From assembly GCA_029817715.1 (NCBI GenBank), contig JARUPY010000398.1, positions 1,550,001 through 1,614,000 of the forward strand: 64,000 bases of DNA, written 5' to 3'. The notes under the pieces were generated by a model that was given only the letters and a program-made list of their open reading frames with translations, did no database searches and was not told the origin of the DNA. Positions within the stretch are counted from its first letter, which is position 1; the number at the start of each line of letters is the position of its first letter. The position numbers were made by a program, and so were the translations under genes. Source of the stretch: Melastoma dodecandrum. Lineage: Eukaryota; Streptophyta; Magnoliopsida; Myrtales; Melastomataceae. This document shows, piece after piece, positions 25,916 to 34,905 of this stretch.

Positions 25916-25931
25916 AGAACTGCGCTGTTCT
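25916..25931. promoter_or_regulatory. Candidate Lrp operator in the divergent promoter
   Basis: AGAAC-TGCGCT-GTTCT is a perfect 5-bp dyad in the AT-richer 133-bp spacer between the divergent amidinohydrolase and lrp genes. Lrp/AsnC proteins normally bind such dyads and control a divergent catabolic gene. No promoter boxes could be assigned with certainty. Confidence 0.35.
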
Positions 25932-25989
25932 GCGTTAAGAATTGCGCATATTGATGGGGCCGACTGACGTTTTGCGAGGAGACCGGCCT

Positions 25990-26412
25990 TTGGACGATCT
26001 CGACCGTCGCCTGTTGGCCCTGCTGCGCGACAACGCGCGGCTGCCGACGGCCGAGTTGGCCAAACGCCTGCGTGTCTCGCGTGGTACGGTGCAGAACCGT
26101 CTCGACCGTCTTCATGCAAGCGGCGTCCTCCTCGGCTTCACCGTCCGCACCGGCGCCGAGGACGATCGCTCCCGCGTGCGCGCCGTGATGTCCATCGAGA
26201 TCGCCGGCGGCCGCTCGAAGGCGATCCTCGACTCGCTGCGCGGCATCGCGGCCGTGCGCGCCGTCCACACGACGAACGGCCGATGGGACATGGTCGCCGA
26301 CCTCGACGCCCCGGACCTCGCCGCCTTCTCGAGCGCCCTCGACGCCATCCGCGCCATCGAGGGGATCACCGCCAGCGAGACGAGCCTGCTTCTGACGACG
26401 GTGCGCTTTTGA
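25990..26412 (+). CDS. Lrp/AsnC-family transcriptional regulator
   Basis: A 140-residue regulator: winged helix-turn-helix ([20 protein letters not shown], then [13 protein letters not shown]) and a C-terminal RAM ligand-binding domain ([12 protein letters not shown] to the end). The TTG start at 25990 is preferred because GAGGAG lies seven bases before it and the family starts (M)DDLDR; an ATG at 25954 would add 12 atypical residues. Its position, divergent from the amidinohydrolase-rocD operon, suggests it senses arginine, citrulline or ornithine and activates that operon. Confidence 0.88.
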   Translation: MDDLDRRLLALLRDNARLPTAELAKRLRVSRGTVQNRLDRLHASGVLLGFTVRTGAEDDRSRVRAVMSIEIAGGRSKAILDSLRGIAAVRAVHTTNGRWDMVADLDAPDLAAFSSALDAIRAIEGITASETSLLLTTVRF

Positions 26413-26497
26413 GCCGCCGTGGCCTCGCCGACGCATCAGCGCTTCGCGCTGTCATGTCGGTGCGCCTACAATGCCGCACGAACGAGAGAGGTCGCAC

Positions 26498-26710
26498 ATG
26501 GTCCTGAGAACACGCGCCAAGCCACGCTCGCGCAGCATCCTGCCGACGAAACAGCCCCATCACAGCGCGTTCCTCGTGTCGCTGGCGCTCGCCATCCTCG
26601 GCGTCGTCGCGACGCAGACGCGGATCGACGGCATCACGCAGCACGCCTTCTGGATCGTGGTCGGCGCCTATGTGCTGCTCGCGCTCGGGAACCTGATCGT
26701 CGGCTTGTAG
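26498..26710 (+). CDS. Small single-domain membrane protein
   Basis: A 70-residue protein with a basic N-terminus (MVLRTRAKPRSR) and two hydrophobic helices (about 25-41 and 50-69). GAGAGAGG precedes the ATG. It lies upstream of proS on the same strand. No function recognised. Confidence 0.65.
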   Translation: MVLRTRAKPRSRSILPTKQPHHSAFLVSLALAILGVVATQTRIDGITQHAFWIVVGAYVLLALGNLIVGL

Positions 26711-26788
26711 GATGCCGCCCGTGTCCGATTGACTAAGCCGTCCCCCTCGGTCAGACCGGCGCCGCCCTCCACGAGCGGAACCGAGACC

Positions 26789-28336
26789 TTGAAGCGAGCC
26801 CTCTCCGTCACGCGCGCGGAAAACTTTCCGGCCTGGTACCAGGCCGTCGTCCGCGAGGCGGATATGGCGGAGACGAGCCCCGTTCGCGGCTCGATGATCA
26901 TCAAGCCGTGGGGCTACGGTGTCTGGGAGGAGATGCAAAGGGACCTCGACCGGCGCATCAAGGAGACCGGCCACGAGAATTGCTACTTCCCTCTTTTCAT
27001 CCCGATGAGCTTCATCGCCAAGGAGGCGGAGCACGTCGAGGGTTTCGCCAAGGAGGTCGCGGTCGTCACCCACCACCGCCTCAAGATCGGCGCGGACGGC
27101 AAGCTTGGCCCCGACCCGGGCGCTGAACTCGAGGAGCCGCTGATCGTGCGGCCGACCTCCGAGACGATCATCGGCGACGCCTTCCAGCGCTGGATCAAGA
27201 GCTACCGCGATCTTCCCGTTCTCATCAATCAGTGGGCCAATGTCGTGCGTTGGGAGCTGCGCACGCGCATCTTCCTGCGCACCAGCGAATTCCTCTGGCA
27301 GGAAGGCCATACCGCGCATGCCGACGAGGCCTCGGCGCGCGAGGAGACACTCAAGATGCTCGGCGTCTACGCCGACTTCGCCCGCGAGGTTCTCGCGCTG
27401 CCCGTCGTCACCGGCGAGAAGACCGCGAACGAGCGTTTCCCCGGCGCCGTCAACACCTATTCGATCGAGGCGATGATGCAGGATGGCAAGGCCTTGCAGG
27501 CCGGCACCTCGCATTACCTCGGGCAGAACTTCGCGAAGGCGCAGCAGATCCGCTTCCAGGACGCTGCCGGCGACATGGTCTTCGCGCATACGACCTCGTG
27601 GGGCGTGTCCACGCGGTTGATCGGCGGAGTGATCATGACCCATGGCGATGACGATGGCCTGCGTCTGCCGCCCGCTATCGCGCCCCGCCAGATCGTTGTG
27701 GTGCCGATGCTGCGCGACAAGCCCGAGGACGCCGAGGTGCTCGCCTATTGCGAGGCGCTGGGGGCCGAGGTCGGCGCGACGACGACGCTGGGCGCCCGCA
27801 CGCGCGTTCTCGTCGACCGCAAGGCGACGAAATCGGCCGAGAAGCGCTGGGCCTGGGTGAAGCGCGGCGCCCCGATCATCGTCGAGATCGGCCCGCGCGA
27901 TGCGGCGTCCGGCACCGTCACCTACATGCGCCGTGATCGCCTGCGCGACGGCGACAAGACCCTCTCGCACAGCCTGCCGCGCGCCGAATTTGTCGCCAAG
28001 GTGCCGGAGCTTCTGGCGGAGATCCAGGGCGCGCTCTACGCCGAGGCGAAGGCGCGACTCGACGCCAACATCGTGCGCGGCGTGACGACCTTCGACGACC
28101 TCGCCGCCTATTTCGGACAGGCCGCCGGCGACGACGAGGCGGCCGAGTTCAAGGGCTGGGTGCGCGCGCCCTGGTCGCGCCCGCAGGGCGCCGACCTCGA
28201 TGCCGTCGACGCGAAGCTGAAAAGCCTGAAGCTGACAATCCGCAACGTACCGAGCGATCAGCCCACGAGCTTCGGCCCCTGCCTCTTCACCGGCGCGCCG
28301 GGCGTCGAGGAGATCCTCATCTCGCGGGCGTATTGA
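26789..28336 (+). CDS. proS: Prolyl-tRNA synthetase, archaeal/eukaryotic-like type
   Basis: Charges tRNA-Pro. It is a class II synthetase of the type shared with archaea, eukaryotes and scattered bacteria, not the longer bacterial type with an INS editing domain. Landmarks: NFPAWYQAVVREADMAE at the start, MIIKPWGYGVWEEMQ, IVRPTSETIIGDAF (motif 2 region), FLWQEGHTAH, and THGDDDGLRLPP (motif 3). It ends in a conserved-type tyrosine (SRAY). The start is uncertain: TTG 26789 gives 515 residues and the usual distance to the first motif; TTG 26729 adds 20 Pro/Ser-rich residues. The esterase gene downstream overlaps its stop. Confidence 0.9.
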   Translation: MKRALSVTRAENFPAWYQAVVREADMAETSPVRGSMIIKPWGYGVWEEMQRDLDRRIKETGHENCYFPLFIPMSFIAKEAEHVEGFAKEVAVVTHHRLKIGADGKLGPDPGAELEEPLIVRPTSETIIGDAFQRWIKSYRDLPVLINQWANVVRWELRTRIFLRTSEFLWQEGHTAHADEASAREETLKMLGVYADFAREVLALPVVTGEKTANERFPGAVNTYSIEAMMQDGKALQAGTSHYLGQNFAKAQQIRFQDAAGDMVFAHTTSWGVSTRLIGGVIMTHGDDDGLRLPPAIAPRQIVVVPMLRDKPEDAEVLAYCEALGAEVGATTTLGARTRVLVDRKATKSAEKRWAWVKRGAPIIVEIGPRDAASGTVTYMRRDRLRDGDKTLSHSLPRAEFVAKVPELLAEIQGALYAEAKARLDANIVRGVTTFDDLAAYFGQAAGDDEAAEFKGWVRAPWSRPQGADLDAVDAKLKSLKLTIRNVPSDQPTSFGPCLFTGAPGVEEILISRAY

Positions 28337-29043
28337 GACGCTTCGTGCCGAAACGCAGCCATTTCGCAGTGGTCGGCGTTTTCGTGGGAACGGCTCTGCT
28401 GGGCCGTCCCGCGGCGGCCGGCGAATTGACGCTTCTCGCCCACGCGCCCGACCGCCCCACCGCGCGCCCGCCTTTGATCGTCCTGCTGCACGGCGCAGGA
28501 GCGGACGAGCGCGACATGATCGACCTGTGGCACCAGTTGCCGCCCGACTTCGTCGTCGTCTCGCCACGCGCGCCGTTCGCCGACGGGCGCGGCTTTCGGT
28601 GGTACCGCCCGGCGAGCCGCGAGCGGGACATCGCCGTGAGCGAAAAGATCGTCGATCTGGTGGTCGCTGCAGCCCTCGAACGCTTCCATGCTGATCCGGC
28701 GCGCATCTTCCTGGGTGGCTTCAGCCAGGGCGCCGTCATGACCTACGAGGTGGCGCTTCGCGAGCCCGGGCGATTCCGCGGTGCGGTGGTGCTCAGCGGC
28801 TCGATCTTTCCCGCCGAAGTCGCCGCGCTCGGTAGGACGCCGTTACGCGCCCCACCTGCGTTGTTCGTCGCGCACGGCAGCGCGGACCGGCGCATCCCCG
28901 TCGCAGCGGCAGAAGCCGCCAAGGCGGCGCTCGGACGCCTCGGTGTGCCGGTCGCCTTTCATGCCTATTCAGGGATGGGTCACGAAACTAGCGACCCGGG
29001 AATCGCCGACGTCGCCGCCTGGCTGTCAGCCACCGCGCGGTGA
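28333..29043 (+). CDS. Secreted phospholipase/carboxylesterase-like alpha/beta hydrolase
   Basis: A 236-residue serine hydrolase of the Abhydrolase_2 family. The triad is Ser in LGGFSQGAVM, Asp in HGSADRRIPV and His in GMGHET; PLIVLLHGAGAD forms the oxyanion loop. The N-terminus RRFVPKRSHFAVVGVFVGTA with a PAAAGEL end is a signal peptide, which supports the TTG start overlapping the proS stop. Likely periplasmic; substrate unknown (short acyl esters in relatives). Confidence 0.85.
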   Translation: MRRFVPKRSHFAVVGVFVGTALLGRPAAAGELTLLAHAPDRPTARPPLIVLLHGAGADERDMIDLWHQLPPDFVVVSPRAPFADGRGFRWYRPASRERDIAVSEKIVDLVVAAALERFHADPARIFLGGFSQGAVMTYEVALREPGRFRGAVVLSGSIFPAEVAALGRTPLRAPPALFVAHGSADRRIPVAAAEAAKAALGRLGVPVAFHAYSGMGHETSDPGIADVAAWLSATAR

Positions 29044-29095
29044 ACGAACGAAACGCCTCGCGGCAGCGTTCGCGCCTCGTTAGGAGAGCGAACCA

Positions 29096-29419
29096 ATGTC
29101 CATCCTCTACCAATCCTCCGGCGCCGCCATCGCCCTCGCGGGGGCGGACAAGCTCTATGGCAATCGTGGGTATCGCGGCCTCTTCCGTCATCTGGGCTGG
29201 AGCGAGGACGAGATGCGCAGCGCGGCGGCGGCCGAGTGCGTGGGCGGGCTCCTGATGGTGCCGCGCATGACGCGGCGGCTCGGCGGCGCGCTGGTCGCGG
29301 CCGTGTCCGCGGCGGTGCTGGTGAGCGAACTGCGCCACGAGGACACGCGCCTCGCCGCCTATCGCGGCGCCGTGCTCTTCGCCGGCCTCGCGGCGATGAT
29401 CGCGCCCGGCGAGGAATGA
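29096..29419 (+). CDS. Small membrane protein
   Basis: A 107-residue protein with about three hydrophobic helices (about 7-19, 63-80 and 87-103), separated by basic loops including MVPRMTRRLGG. TAGGAGAG precedes the ATG. It has the size and layout of short DoxX/DUF-type alphaproteobacterial membrane proteins, but no diagnostic motif. Function unknown. Confidence 0.7.
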   Translation: MSILYQSSGAAIALAGADKLYGNRGYRGLFRHLGWSEDEMRSAAAAECVGGLLMVPRMTRRLGGALVAAVSAAVLVSELRHEDTRLAAYRGAVLFAGLAAMIAPGEE

Positions 29420-29490
29420 CGGTCGCGCCCGTCGCTTTCGGGATGCGACTTGCATAGGGTCGCGCAGCCCCTCTGCTTCCCGAGCCGACG

Positions 29491-31458
29491 ATGACGCACA
29501 GCGATCCGGACCCCGCTCTCTCCGCCACGATCTGGCGGCCCTCGACGGAGTTCGTCGCCGCGACCAACATGGACGCCTTCCGCCGCGCCTGCGCGGAGCG
29601 TGCCGGGCGCGACTTGCCGGACTATGCGGCGCTGCACGCCTGGTCGGTCGAGGAGCCCGACGCGTTCTGGCTCGCGATCTGGGAGCTCTGCGGCATCGTC
29701 GGCGACAAAGGCGAGCGGGTGCTGGCGCCCGCTGCGCACATCAAGGACACGCGCTTCTTTCCGGACGCGCGGCTCAACTTCGCCGAGAATCTGCTGGCGA
29801 CGCGCGGCGGCGAGGACGCGATCGTCCTTTGGGCGGAGGACAAGGCGCGACGCCGCCTCTCTTGGGACGAGCTGCGCGCGCTCGTCTCGCGGCTTCAACA
29901 GGCCTTCGCGGCGGAGGGCGTCGGGGTCGGAGACCGCGTGGTCGGCCTGCTTCCCAACATCCCGGAGGCGATCGCGGCGATGCTCGCCGCCGTCTCGCTC
30001 GGCGCCGTCTGGTCCTCCGCCTCGCCCGATTTCGGGGTCAATGGCGTCGTCGACCGCTTCGGCCAGATCGAGCCGAAGGTGCTCGTGACCTGCGACGGAT
30101 ATTGGTATGCCGGCAAATCCTTTCCCATCCTCGGCAAGGTCGCCGAGATCGCCGCCGCCCTTCCCACAGTGCGCAAGGTGATCGTCGCGGCTCACCTCGG
30201 GAGCGGGGAGGCCCTGCCCCAGGGCGCCGTCGCGCTCGGGGCATTCATCGCGCCCTACGACGCGCGCGAGCCGACCTTCGAGCGGCTGCCGCTCGACCAT
30301 CCGGTCTACATCCTCTTCTCGTCGGGGACGACCGGCGTGCCGAAATGCATCGTGCATCGCGCCGGGCTGATCCTGCAGCACGCGAAGGAGCATCGCCTGC
30401 ACGCCGACATCAAGCCGGGCGACCGCGTCTACTATTTCACGACGCTTTCCTGGATGATGTGGAACTGGCTGGTCTCGGCGCTTTCCTGCGCGGCGACGGT
30501 GATGCTCTACGACGGCTCACCGTTCCACCCGCGTCCAGACATCATCCTCGAATATGCAGAGGCCGAGCGCTTCACGCTGTTCGGGACCTCGGCGAAATAT
30601 ATCGACGCGCTTCGCAAGGCCGGGCTGCGGCCGATCGCGACGCGGGATCTCAGCGCTCTGCGCACCATCCTGTCGACCGGCTCTCCGCTAGCGCCAGCGA
30701 ACTACGCCTACGTCTACGAGGCCATCAAGGCCGAACAGCACCTCGCCTCCGTGTCAGGCGGCACCGACATCTGCGCCTGCTTCCTCGGCGGCGATCCGAT
30801 GGGCGAGGTCCGCGTCGGCGAGATCGAGGTGCCGGCGCTCGGCCTCGCTGTCGACATCTGGGACGACGAAGGCCAGCCGGTTCCGCCCGGCGTGAAGGGG
30901 GAACTCGTGTGCACCAACGCCTTCCCGTCGATGCCGCTCGGCTTCTGGAACGACGAGGACGGCCAGCGCTACCATGACGCCTATTACGCGCGCTTCGACA
31001 ACGTCTGGCATCACGGCGATTACGCCGAACGCACGCCGGCGGGCGGCTACATCATCCACGGCCGCTCGGACGCGACGCTGAACCCCGGGGGCGTACGCAT
31101 CGGAACCGCCGAACTCTATGCCCAGGTCGAGACGATCGACGAGATCCTCGAGGCTTTGGCGATCGGCCAGACCTGGGACTTCGACACCCGCATCGTGCTG
31201 TTCGTGCGCCTGAAGGACGGCGTCGCGCTGGACGATGCGCTGGTGCAGCGCATCAAGACGACGATCCGCACCGGCGCGACGCCGCGCCACGTGCCCGCCG
31301 TCATCGTCGCGGTGCCCGACATCCCGCGCACGAAATCCGGCAAGGTCGTCGAGATCGCCGTGCGCGACATCGTCAACGGCCGCGAGGTGAAGAACGCCGA
31401 CGCGCTCGCCAACCCCGAGGCACTCGACTTCTACCGGGACATCCCGGCGCTGAAGTGA
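29491..31458 (+). CDS. aacS: Acetoacetyl-CoA synthetase
   Basis: Activates acetoacetate to acetoacetyl-CoA with ATP, linking ketone body and polyhydroxybutyrate breakdown to central metabolism. The 655-residue adenylate-forming enzyme has the N-terminal ACAS segment (HIKDTRFFPDARLNFAENLL), YILFSSGTTGVPKCIVH, GGTDICACFLGGDP (characteristic of acetoacetyl-CoA ligases), HGDYAERTPAGGY and the C-terminal catalytic lysine in PRTKSGKVVEI. Full length. It is followed by a palindromic repeat that can act as a bidirectional terminator. Confidence 0.94.
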   Translation: MTHSDPDPALSATIWRPSTEFVAATNMDAFRRACAERAGRDLPDYAALHAWSVEEPDAFWLAIWELCGIVGDKGERVLAPAAHIKDTRFFPDARLNFAENLLATRGGEDAIVLWAEDKARRRLSWDELRALVSRLQQAFAAEGVGVGDRVVGLLPNIPEAIAAMLAAVSLGAVWSSASPDFGVNGVVDRFGQIEPKVLVTCDGYWYAGKSFPILGKVAEIAAALPTVRKVIVAAHLGSGEALPQGAVALGAFIAPYDAREPTFERLPLDHPVYILFSSGTTGVPKCIVHRAGLILQHAKEHRLHADIKPGDRVYYFTTLSWMMWNWLVSALSCAATVMLYDGSPFHPRPDIILEYAEAERFTLFGTSAKYIDALRKAGLRPIATRDLSALRTILSTGSPLAPANYAYVYEAIKAEQHLASVSGGTDICACFLGGDPMGEVRVGEIEVPALGLAVDIWDDEGQPVPPGVKGELVCTNAFPSMPLGFWNDEDGQRYHDAYYARFDNVWHHGDYAERTPAGGYIIHGRSDATLNPGGVRIGTAELYAQVETIDEILEALAIGQTWDFDTRIVLFVRLKDGVALDDALVQRIKTTIRTGATPRHVPAVIVAVPDIPRTKSGKVVEIAVRDIVNGREVKNADALANPEALDFYRDIPALK

Positions 31459-31464
31459 TGTCCC

Positions 31465-31546
31465 GTCATTACGAGCGGAGCGAAGCAATCCAGGCCATGG
31501 TCTCAGCCCGGCGGCTCCTGGATTGCTTCGCTCCGCTCGCAATGAC
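31465..31546. repeat. Palindromic repeat of the GTCATTGCGAGCG...AAGCAATCC family
   Basis: Arms 31465-31494 and 31517-31546 are 30-bp inverted copies with one mismatch, separated by a 22-base loop. When translated it gives the familiar CERSEAIQ peptide. It lies between two convergent genes and can form a long hairpin in RNA of either strand, so it may end both transcripts. The minus-strand gene ends inside it. Confidence 0.92.
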
Positions 31547-32996
31547 GGATCCACTCTTTCACAGCAGCGCCGTCTATCTTGTCGTTCGCGTTGCGCGGAA
31601 GGCGATCGATGAGCCGCACCGAAGCGGGAACGGCATAGGTTTCGAGCAGAACCGCGAGCTGCACCAGCAGAGCGCGCTCGTCGAAGGTTTGGCCTGCTAC
31701 CTTCTCGATCACCGCGATGAGCTTGCCGTCGTGTTCGTAGACGTACACCGAGCTCCAGCCGAGCCTTGCGAACGCGGCGCGGACCTCGCCGAGATCGACG
31801 CGATGGCCGCGCAGCTTTACCATCTCGTCGTGCCGGCCGAGGAAGTAGAGTTCGCCGCCCACGCGGCGCGCGTAATCGCCGGTGTAGAAGCCGCGCTCGA
31901 CGATGCCGGCATGCGCGACGTCGCGAAACTTCGTAGCCGTCAGCGCCTCGTCGCCCCAGTAGCCGGCGGCGAGCTGCGGACCGGTGATGACGATCTCGCC
32001 CTCGTCGGCCTCGCCGACGAGATGCAGGCCCATCTCGCCGATCGCCTCCCCGATCGGCGCGGCAGGCTGGCAGACGACGGCATGTTCGGCGCGTGAGAAT
32101 TCGCGCACCGTCATCGCCACGGTCGCCTCGGTCGGCCCATAGGTGTTCATCACACGCGCGTCGGGCCGCGCCGCGAAGAGGCTCGCAACGTGATCGGCGC
32201 GTAAAATCTCTCCGCAGAAGGTGAAGAGCCGCACGCTCGCCAGATGCGCGGCGTCGAGTTCGCCCGCCGCCGCCATTGCGGACACGACGCTCGGCACGGA
32301 GTTCCAGATCGTGAGACGATCCTCCTCGATCTTGCGCGCCGGGAGGAGCCGCGCGCGCTGTCCGACGAACGGGTGCAGCGCCGCGCCGAAGCAAAGCGCC
32401 CCGTAGATGTCGAGCACCGAAAGATCGAAGCCGATGTTGGGGTGCTGCGGCATGCGATCGCCGGGGCCGATGCCGAGCGCCGGCCCGAGCCAGGCGACAT
32501 AATGGTCGAGCGCGGTGCGTGGGATCGCAACGCCCTTCGGGACGCCCGTCGAGCCGGAGGTGAAGATCACGTAGGCGAGCGGGTTTTCATCGACGGCGTC
32601 GATCGGATCGTCGCTCGGCGTGACGGCGGCCGGATCAAGCACCTGAGCCGATGGATCGGTCGCGAACCAGTCCGCCAGTTCGCCTTCGGCGAGGATCACG
32701 TGCGGCGCGAAGGCCTCGCGGATGGCCGCGAGGCGGGTGCGCGTCGCCGCGACATTGGCCGGCGCGTAGGTACCGCCGGCGAGCCGCGCCCCGAACATCG
32801 CGGCATAGGTTTCGGCGCTCTTCTCGGAGGCGATCAGTACGCGCGGCTGCGCGATGTCCGCGAACCTCGCGGCGAAGCCCCACACGAGCCGCAGAAACTG
32901 CGCGTACGAGACGACCCGCTCGTCCGAGACCACTGCCGGCGCCTCCGGGTGGCGGAGCGCGACGTCGTGCAGGCGCTCGAGGACGCTCGGGCGCAC
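31503..32996 (-). CDS. Stand-alone amino-acid adenylating enzyme (DltA/NRPS A-domain-like)
   Basis: A 497-residue AMP-forming ligase. It has YVIFTSGSTGVPKGVAI (P-loop), HPNIGFDLSVLDIYGALCFG (A4/A5-like region of amino-acid adenylation domains), NTYGPTEATVA, GFYTGDYAR and GRHDEMVKLRGHRVDLGEV. It ends with the catalytic lysine region NANDKIDGAAV. There is no carrier or condensation domain, so it must load a separate carrier protein. GTG 32996 overlaps the glmS stop by one base (TAGTG), so it is coupled to glmS. The last 14 residues (HCERSEAIQEPPG and neighbours) come from a palindromic repeat, so the natural 3' end was replaced. Substrate unknown; D-alanine ligation is one option. Confidence 0.85.
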   Translation of the reverse strand: MRPSVLERLHDVALRHPEAPAVVSDERVVSYAQFLRLVWGFAARFADIAQPRVLIASEKSAETYAAMFGARLAGGTYAPANVAATRTRLAAIREAFAPHVILAEGELADWFATDPSAQVLDPAAVTPSDDPIDAVDENPLAYVIFTSGSTGVPKGVAIPRTALDHYVAWLGPALGIGPGDRMPQHPNIGFDLSVLDIYGALCFGAALHPFVGQRARLLPARKIEEDRLTIWNSVPSVVSAMAAAGELDAAHLASVRLFTFCGEILRADHVASLFAARPDARVMNTYGPTEATVAMTVREFSRAEHAVVCQPAAPIGEAIGEMGLHLVGEADEGEIVITGPQLAAGYWGDEALTATKFRDVAHAGIVERGFYTGDYARRVGGELYFLGRHDEMVKLRGHRVDLGEVRAAFARLGWSSVYVYEHDGKLIAVIEKVAGQTFDERALLVQLAVLLETYAVPASVRLIDRLPRNANDKIDGAAVKEWIRHCERSEAIQEPPG

Positions 32997-34834
32997 TATT
33001 CCACCGTGACGCTCTTGGCGAGATTGCGCGGTTGGTCGGCGTCCTTACCCATGAAGACGGCGGTGTGGTAAGCGATCATCTGGATCGGGATCGCATAGAC
33101 CATCGCCGTGAAGTGCGGGGTCATGTCGGGCAGCGTGATGATCTCGGACGCCTCGGCGGCGAAGTCGCGCGCGGCGCGCGCATCACCGATCAGGATGAGC
33201 CGGCCGCCGCGGGCGGAGACCTCCTGCATGTTGGAGACGGTCTTCTCGAAGACGCCGTCCGGCGGCGCGATGACGATCACCGGCAGGTCCTCGTCGACGA
33301 GCGCGATCGGCCCGTGCTTGAGCTCGCCCGCGGCATAGCCTTCGGCGTGGATATAGGAGATTTCCTTCAGCTTCAGCGCGCCTTCCAACGCCAGCGGATA
33401 GGACGTGCCGCGGCCGAGATAGAGAACGTCGCGCACGCGGCCGAGCTCGCGCGCGAGGTGCTCGACCTGGGATTCGCGCTTGATCGCCTCGGCCATCAAG
33501 CCCGGGATCGCGATCAGCTCGCCGACGAGCAGCGCCTCGTCCTGCGGTGTCAGGGTGCCACGCGCGCGCCCGAGCGCCAGCGCGAGACAGGCGAGCACGG
33601 CGAGCTGGCAGGTGAAGGCCTTGGTCGAGGCGACGCCGATCTCGGGGCCGGCGAGCGTCAGGGCCTTGACGTCGCTCTCGCGCGCCATGGTCGAGGTGCC
33701 GACGTTGACGATGGAGACGATCTTCTGGCCCTGCGCCTTGGCATAGCGCAGCGAGGCGAGGGTATCGGCCGTCTCGCCCGATTGAGACACGACGAGGGTG
33801 AGGCCGCCCGGCCCCATCGGCACCTCGCCGTAGCGGAACTCGGAGGCGACCTCGATCGACACCGGCAGCCGCGCGAACCGCTCGAACCAGTATTTCGCGG
33901 TCAGCCCCGCCATATAGGCCGTGCCACACGCGGTGATCGTGAGGCGATCGAGCGCGGCCGGGTCGACCGGCAGCTCGAAAGGCAGCGCGACCCGGCCCGA
34001 GGACATATCCAGGTAGTGCGCGAGCGTGCGCGCCACGACCTCGGGCTGCTCGTGGATCTCCTTCGCCATGAAGTGACGGTGATTGCCCTTGTCGACCAGG
34101 AAGGCCGAAGCCATCGTCTTCAGGCGCCGCCGCTCGACGGGCAGGTGGCGCGAGTCGAAGAACTTCGCGGCGTCGTGGGTGAGCACCACCCAGTCGCCTT
34201 CCTCGAGATAGGTCAGCGTATCGGTGAACAGCGCGAGGGCCAGGGCATCCGAGCCGAGATACATCGTTCCGGCGCGATCGCCCTGCCCGTAGCCGACCGC
34301 GAGAGGCGCGCCCTGGCGCGCGCCGATCATCAGATTTTCCTGGCCGTCGAACAGGAACGCCAACGCGAACGCGCCCTTCAGCTTCGGCAGGCTGACGGCG
34401 ACGGCTTCGGCCGGCGTCAGACCGCCGTCGAGCGCATCCGTCACGAGATGGGCGACGACCTCGGTATCCGTCTCGGTGACGAATTGATGGCCCTTGGCAC
34501 GCAGCGCCTCGCGCAACTCTCGAAAGTTCTCGATGATGCCGTTGTGCACGACGGCGACCTTCGCGGTCGCGTGCGGATGCGCATTGACCTCCGTCGGGCG
34601 CCCGTGCGTCGCCCAGCGCGTGTGACCGATGCCGATCGTTCCCGCCAGCGGCTGCTCGCCGAGCACCTTCTCGAGGTTGCGCAGCTTGCCTTCCGCCCGC
34701 CGACGCGTCAGGTGGCCACTTTCGAGCGTCGCGATGCCGGCTGAATCGTAGCCGCGATACTCGAGCCGCCTCAGCGCTTCGACGAGCTGCCCGGCGACGG
34801 GCTCACGGCCGAGAATGCCGACGATGCCGCACAT
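32996..34834 (-). CDS. glmS: Glutamine-fructose-6-phosphate aminotransferase (isomerizing)
   Basis: Makes glucosamine-6-phosphate from fructose-6-phosphate and glutamine, the first step to UDP-GlcNAc. The 612-residue product is full length: class II glutaminase domain with nucleophile Cys2 (MCGIVGILG), RWATHGRP and HNGIIENF; two SIS domains with CGTAYMAGL, SQSGETADTLASL and GRGTSYPLALEGALKLKE; and C-terminal KSVTVE. GAAGGG precedes the ATG. Located just after glmU on the same strand, so the two UDP-GlcNAc enzymes form an operon, followed by the adenylating enzyme. No glmS ribozyme is expected or seen. Confidence 0.97.
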   Translation of the reverse strand: MCGIVGILGREPVAGQLVEALRRLEYRGYDSAGIATLESGHLTRRRAEGKLRNLEKVLGEQPLAGTIGIGHTRWATHGRPTEVNAHPHATAKVAVVHNGIIENFRELREALRAKGHQFVTETDTEVVAHLVTDALDGGLTPAEAVAVSLPKLKGAFALAFLFDGQENLMIGARQGAPLAVGYGQGDRAGTMYLGSDALALALFTDTLTYLEEGDWVVLTHDAAKFFDSRHLPVERRRLKTMASAFLVDKGNHRHFMAKEIHEQPEVVARTLAHYLDMSSGRVALPFELPVDPAALDRLTITACGTAYMAGLTAKYWFERFARLPVSIEVASEFRYGEVPMGPGGLTLVVSQSGETADTLASLRYAKAQGQKIVSIVNVGTSTMARESDVKALTLAGPEIGVASTKAFTCQLAVLACLALALGRARGTLTPQDEALLVGELIAIPGLMAEAIKRESQVEHLARELGRVRDVLYLGRGTSYPLALEGALKLKEISYIHAEGYAAGELKHGPIALVDEDLPVIVIAPPDGVFEKTVSNMQEVSARGGRLILIGDARAARDFAAEASEIITLPDMTPHFTAMVYAIPIQMIAYHTAVFMGKDADQPRNLAKSVTVE

Positions 34835-34905
34835 GCACGATTCCCTTCAAGCTCGGGCGAAGCCAATAACGAGCCACCGCGCGCCTGCCAATGGCGTCCC
34901 GCCGT

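Noticed and set aside
34835..34905. glmS ribozyme or riboswitch in the glmU-glmS spacer
   Set aside because: Only 71 bases, no matching fold, and such ribozymes are not known from this group.
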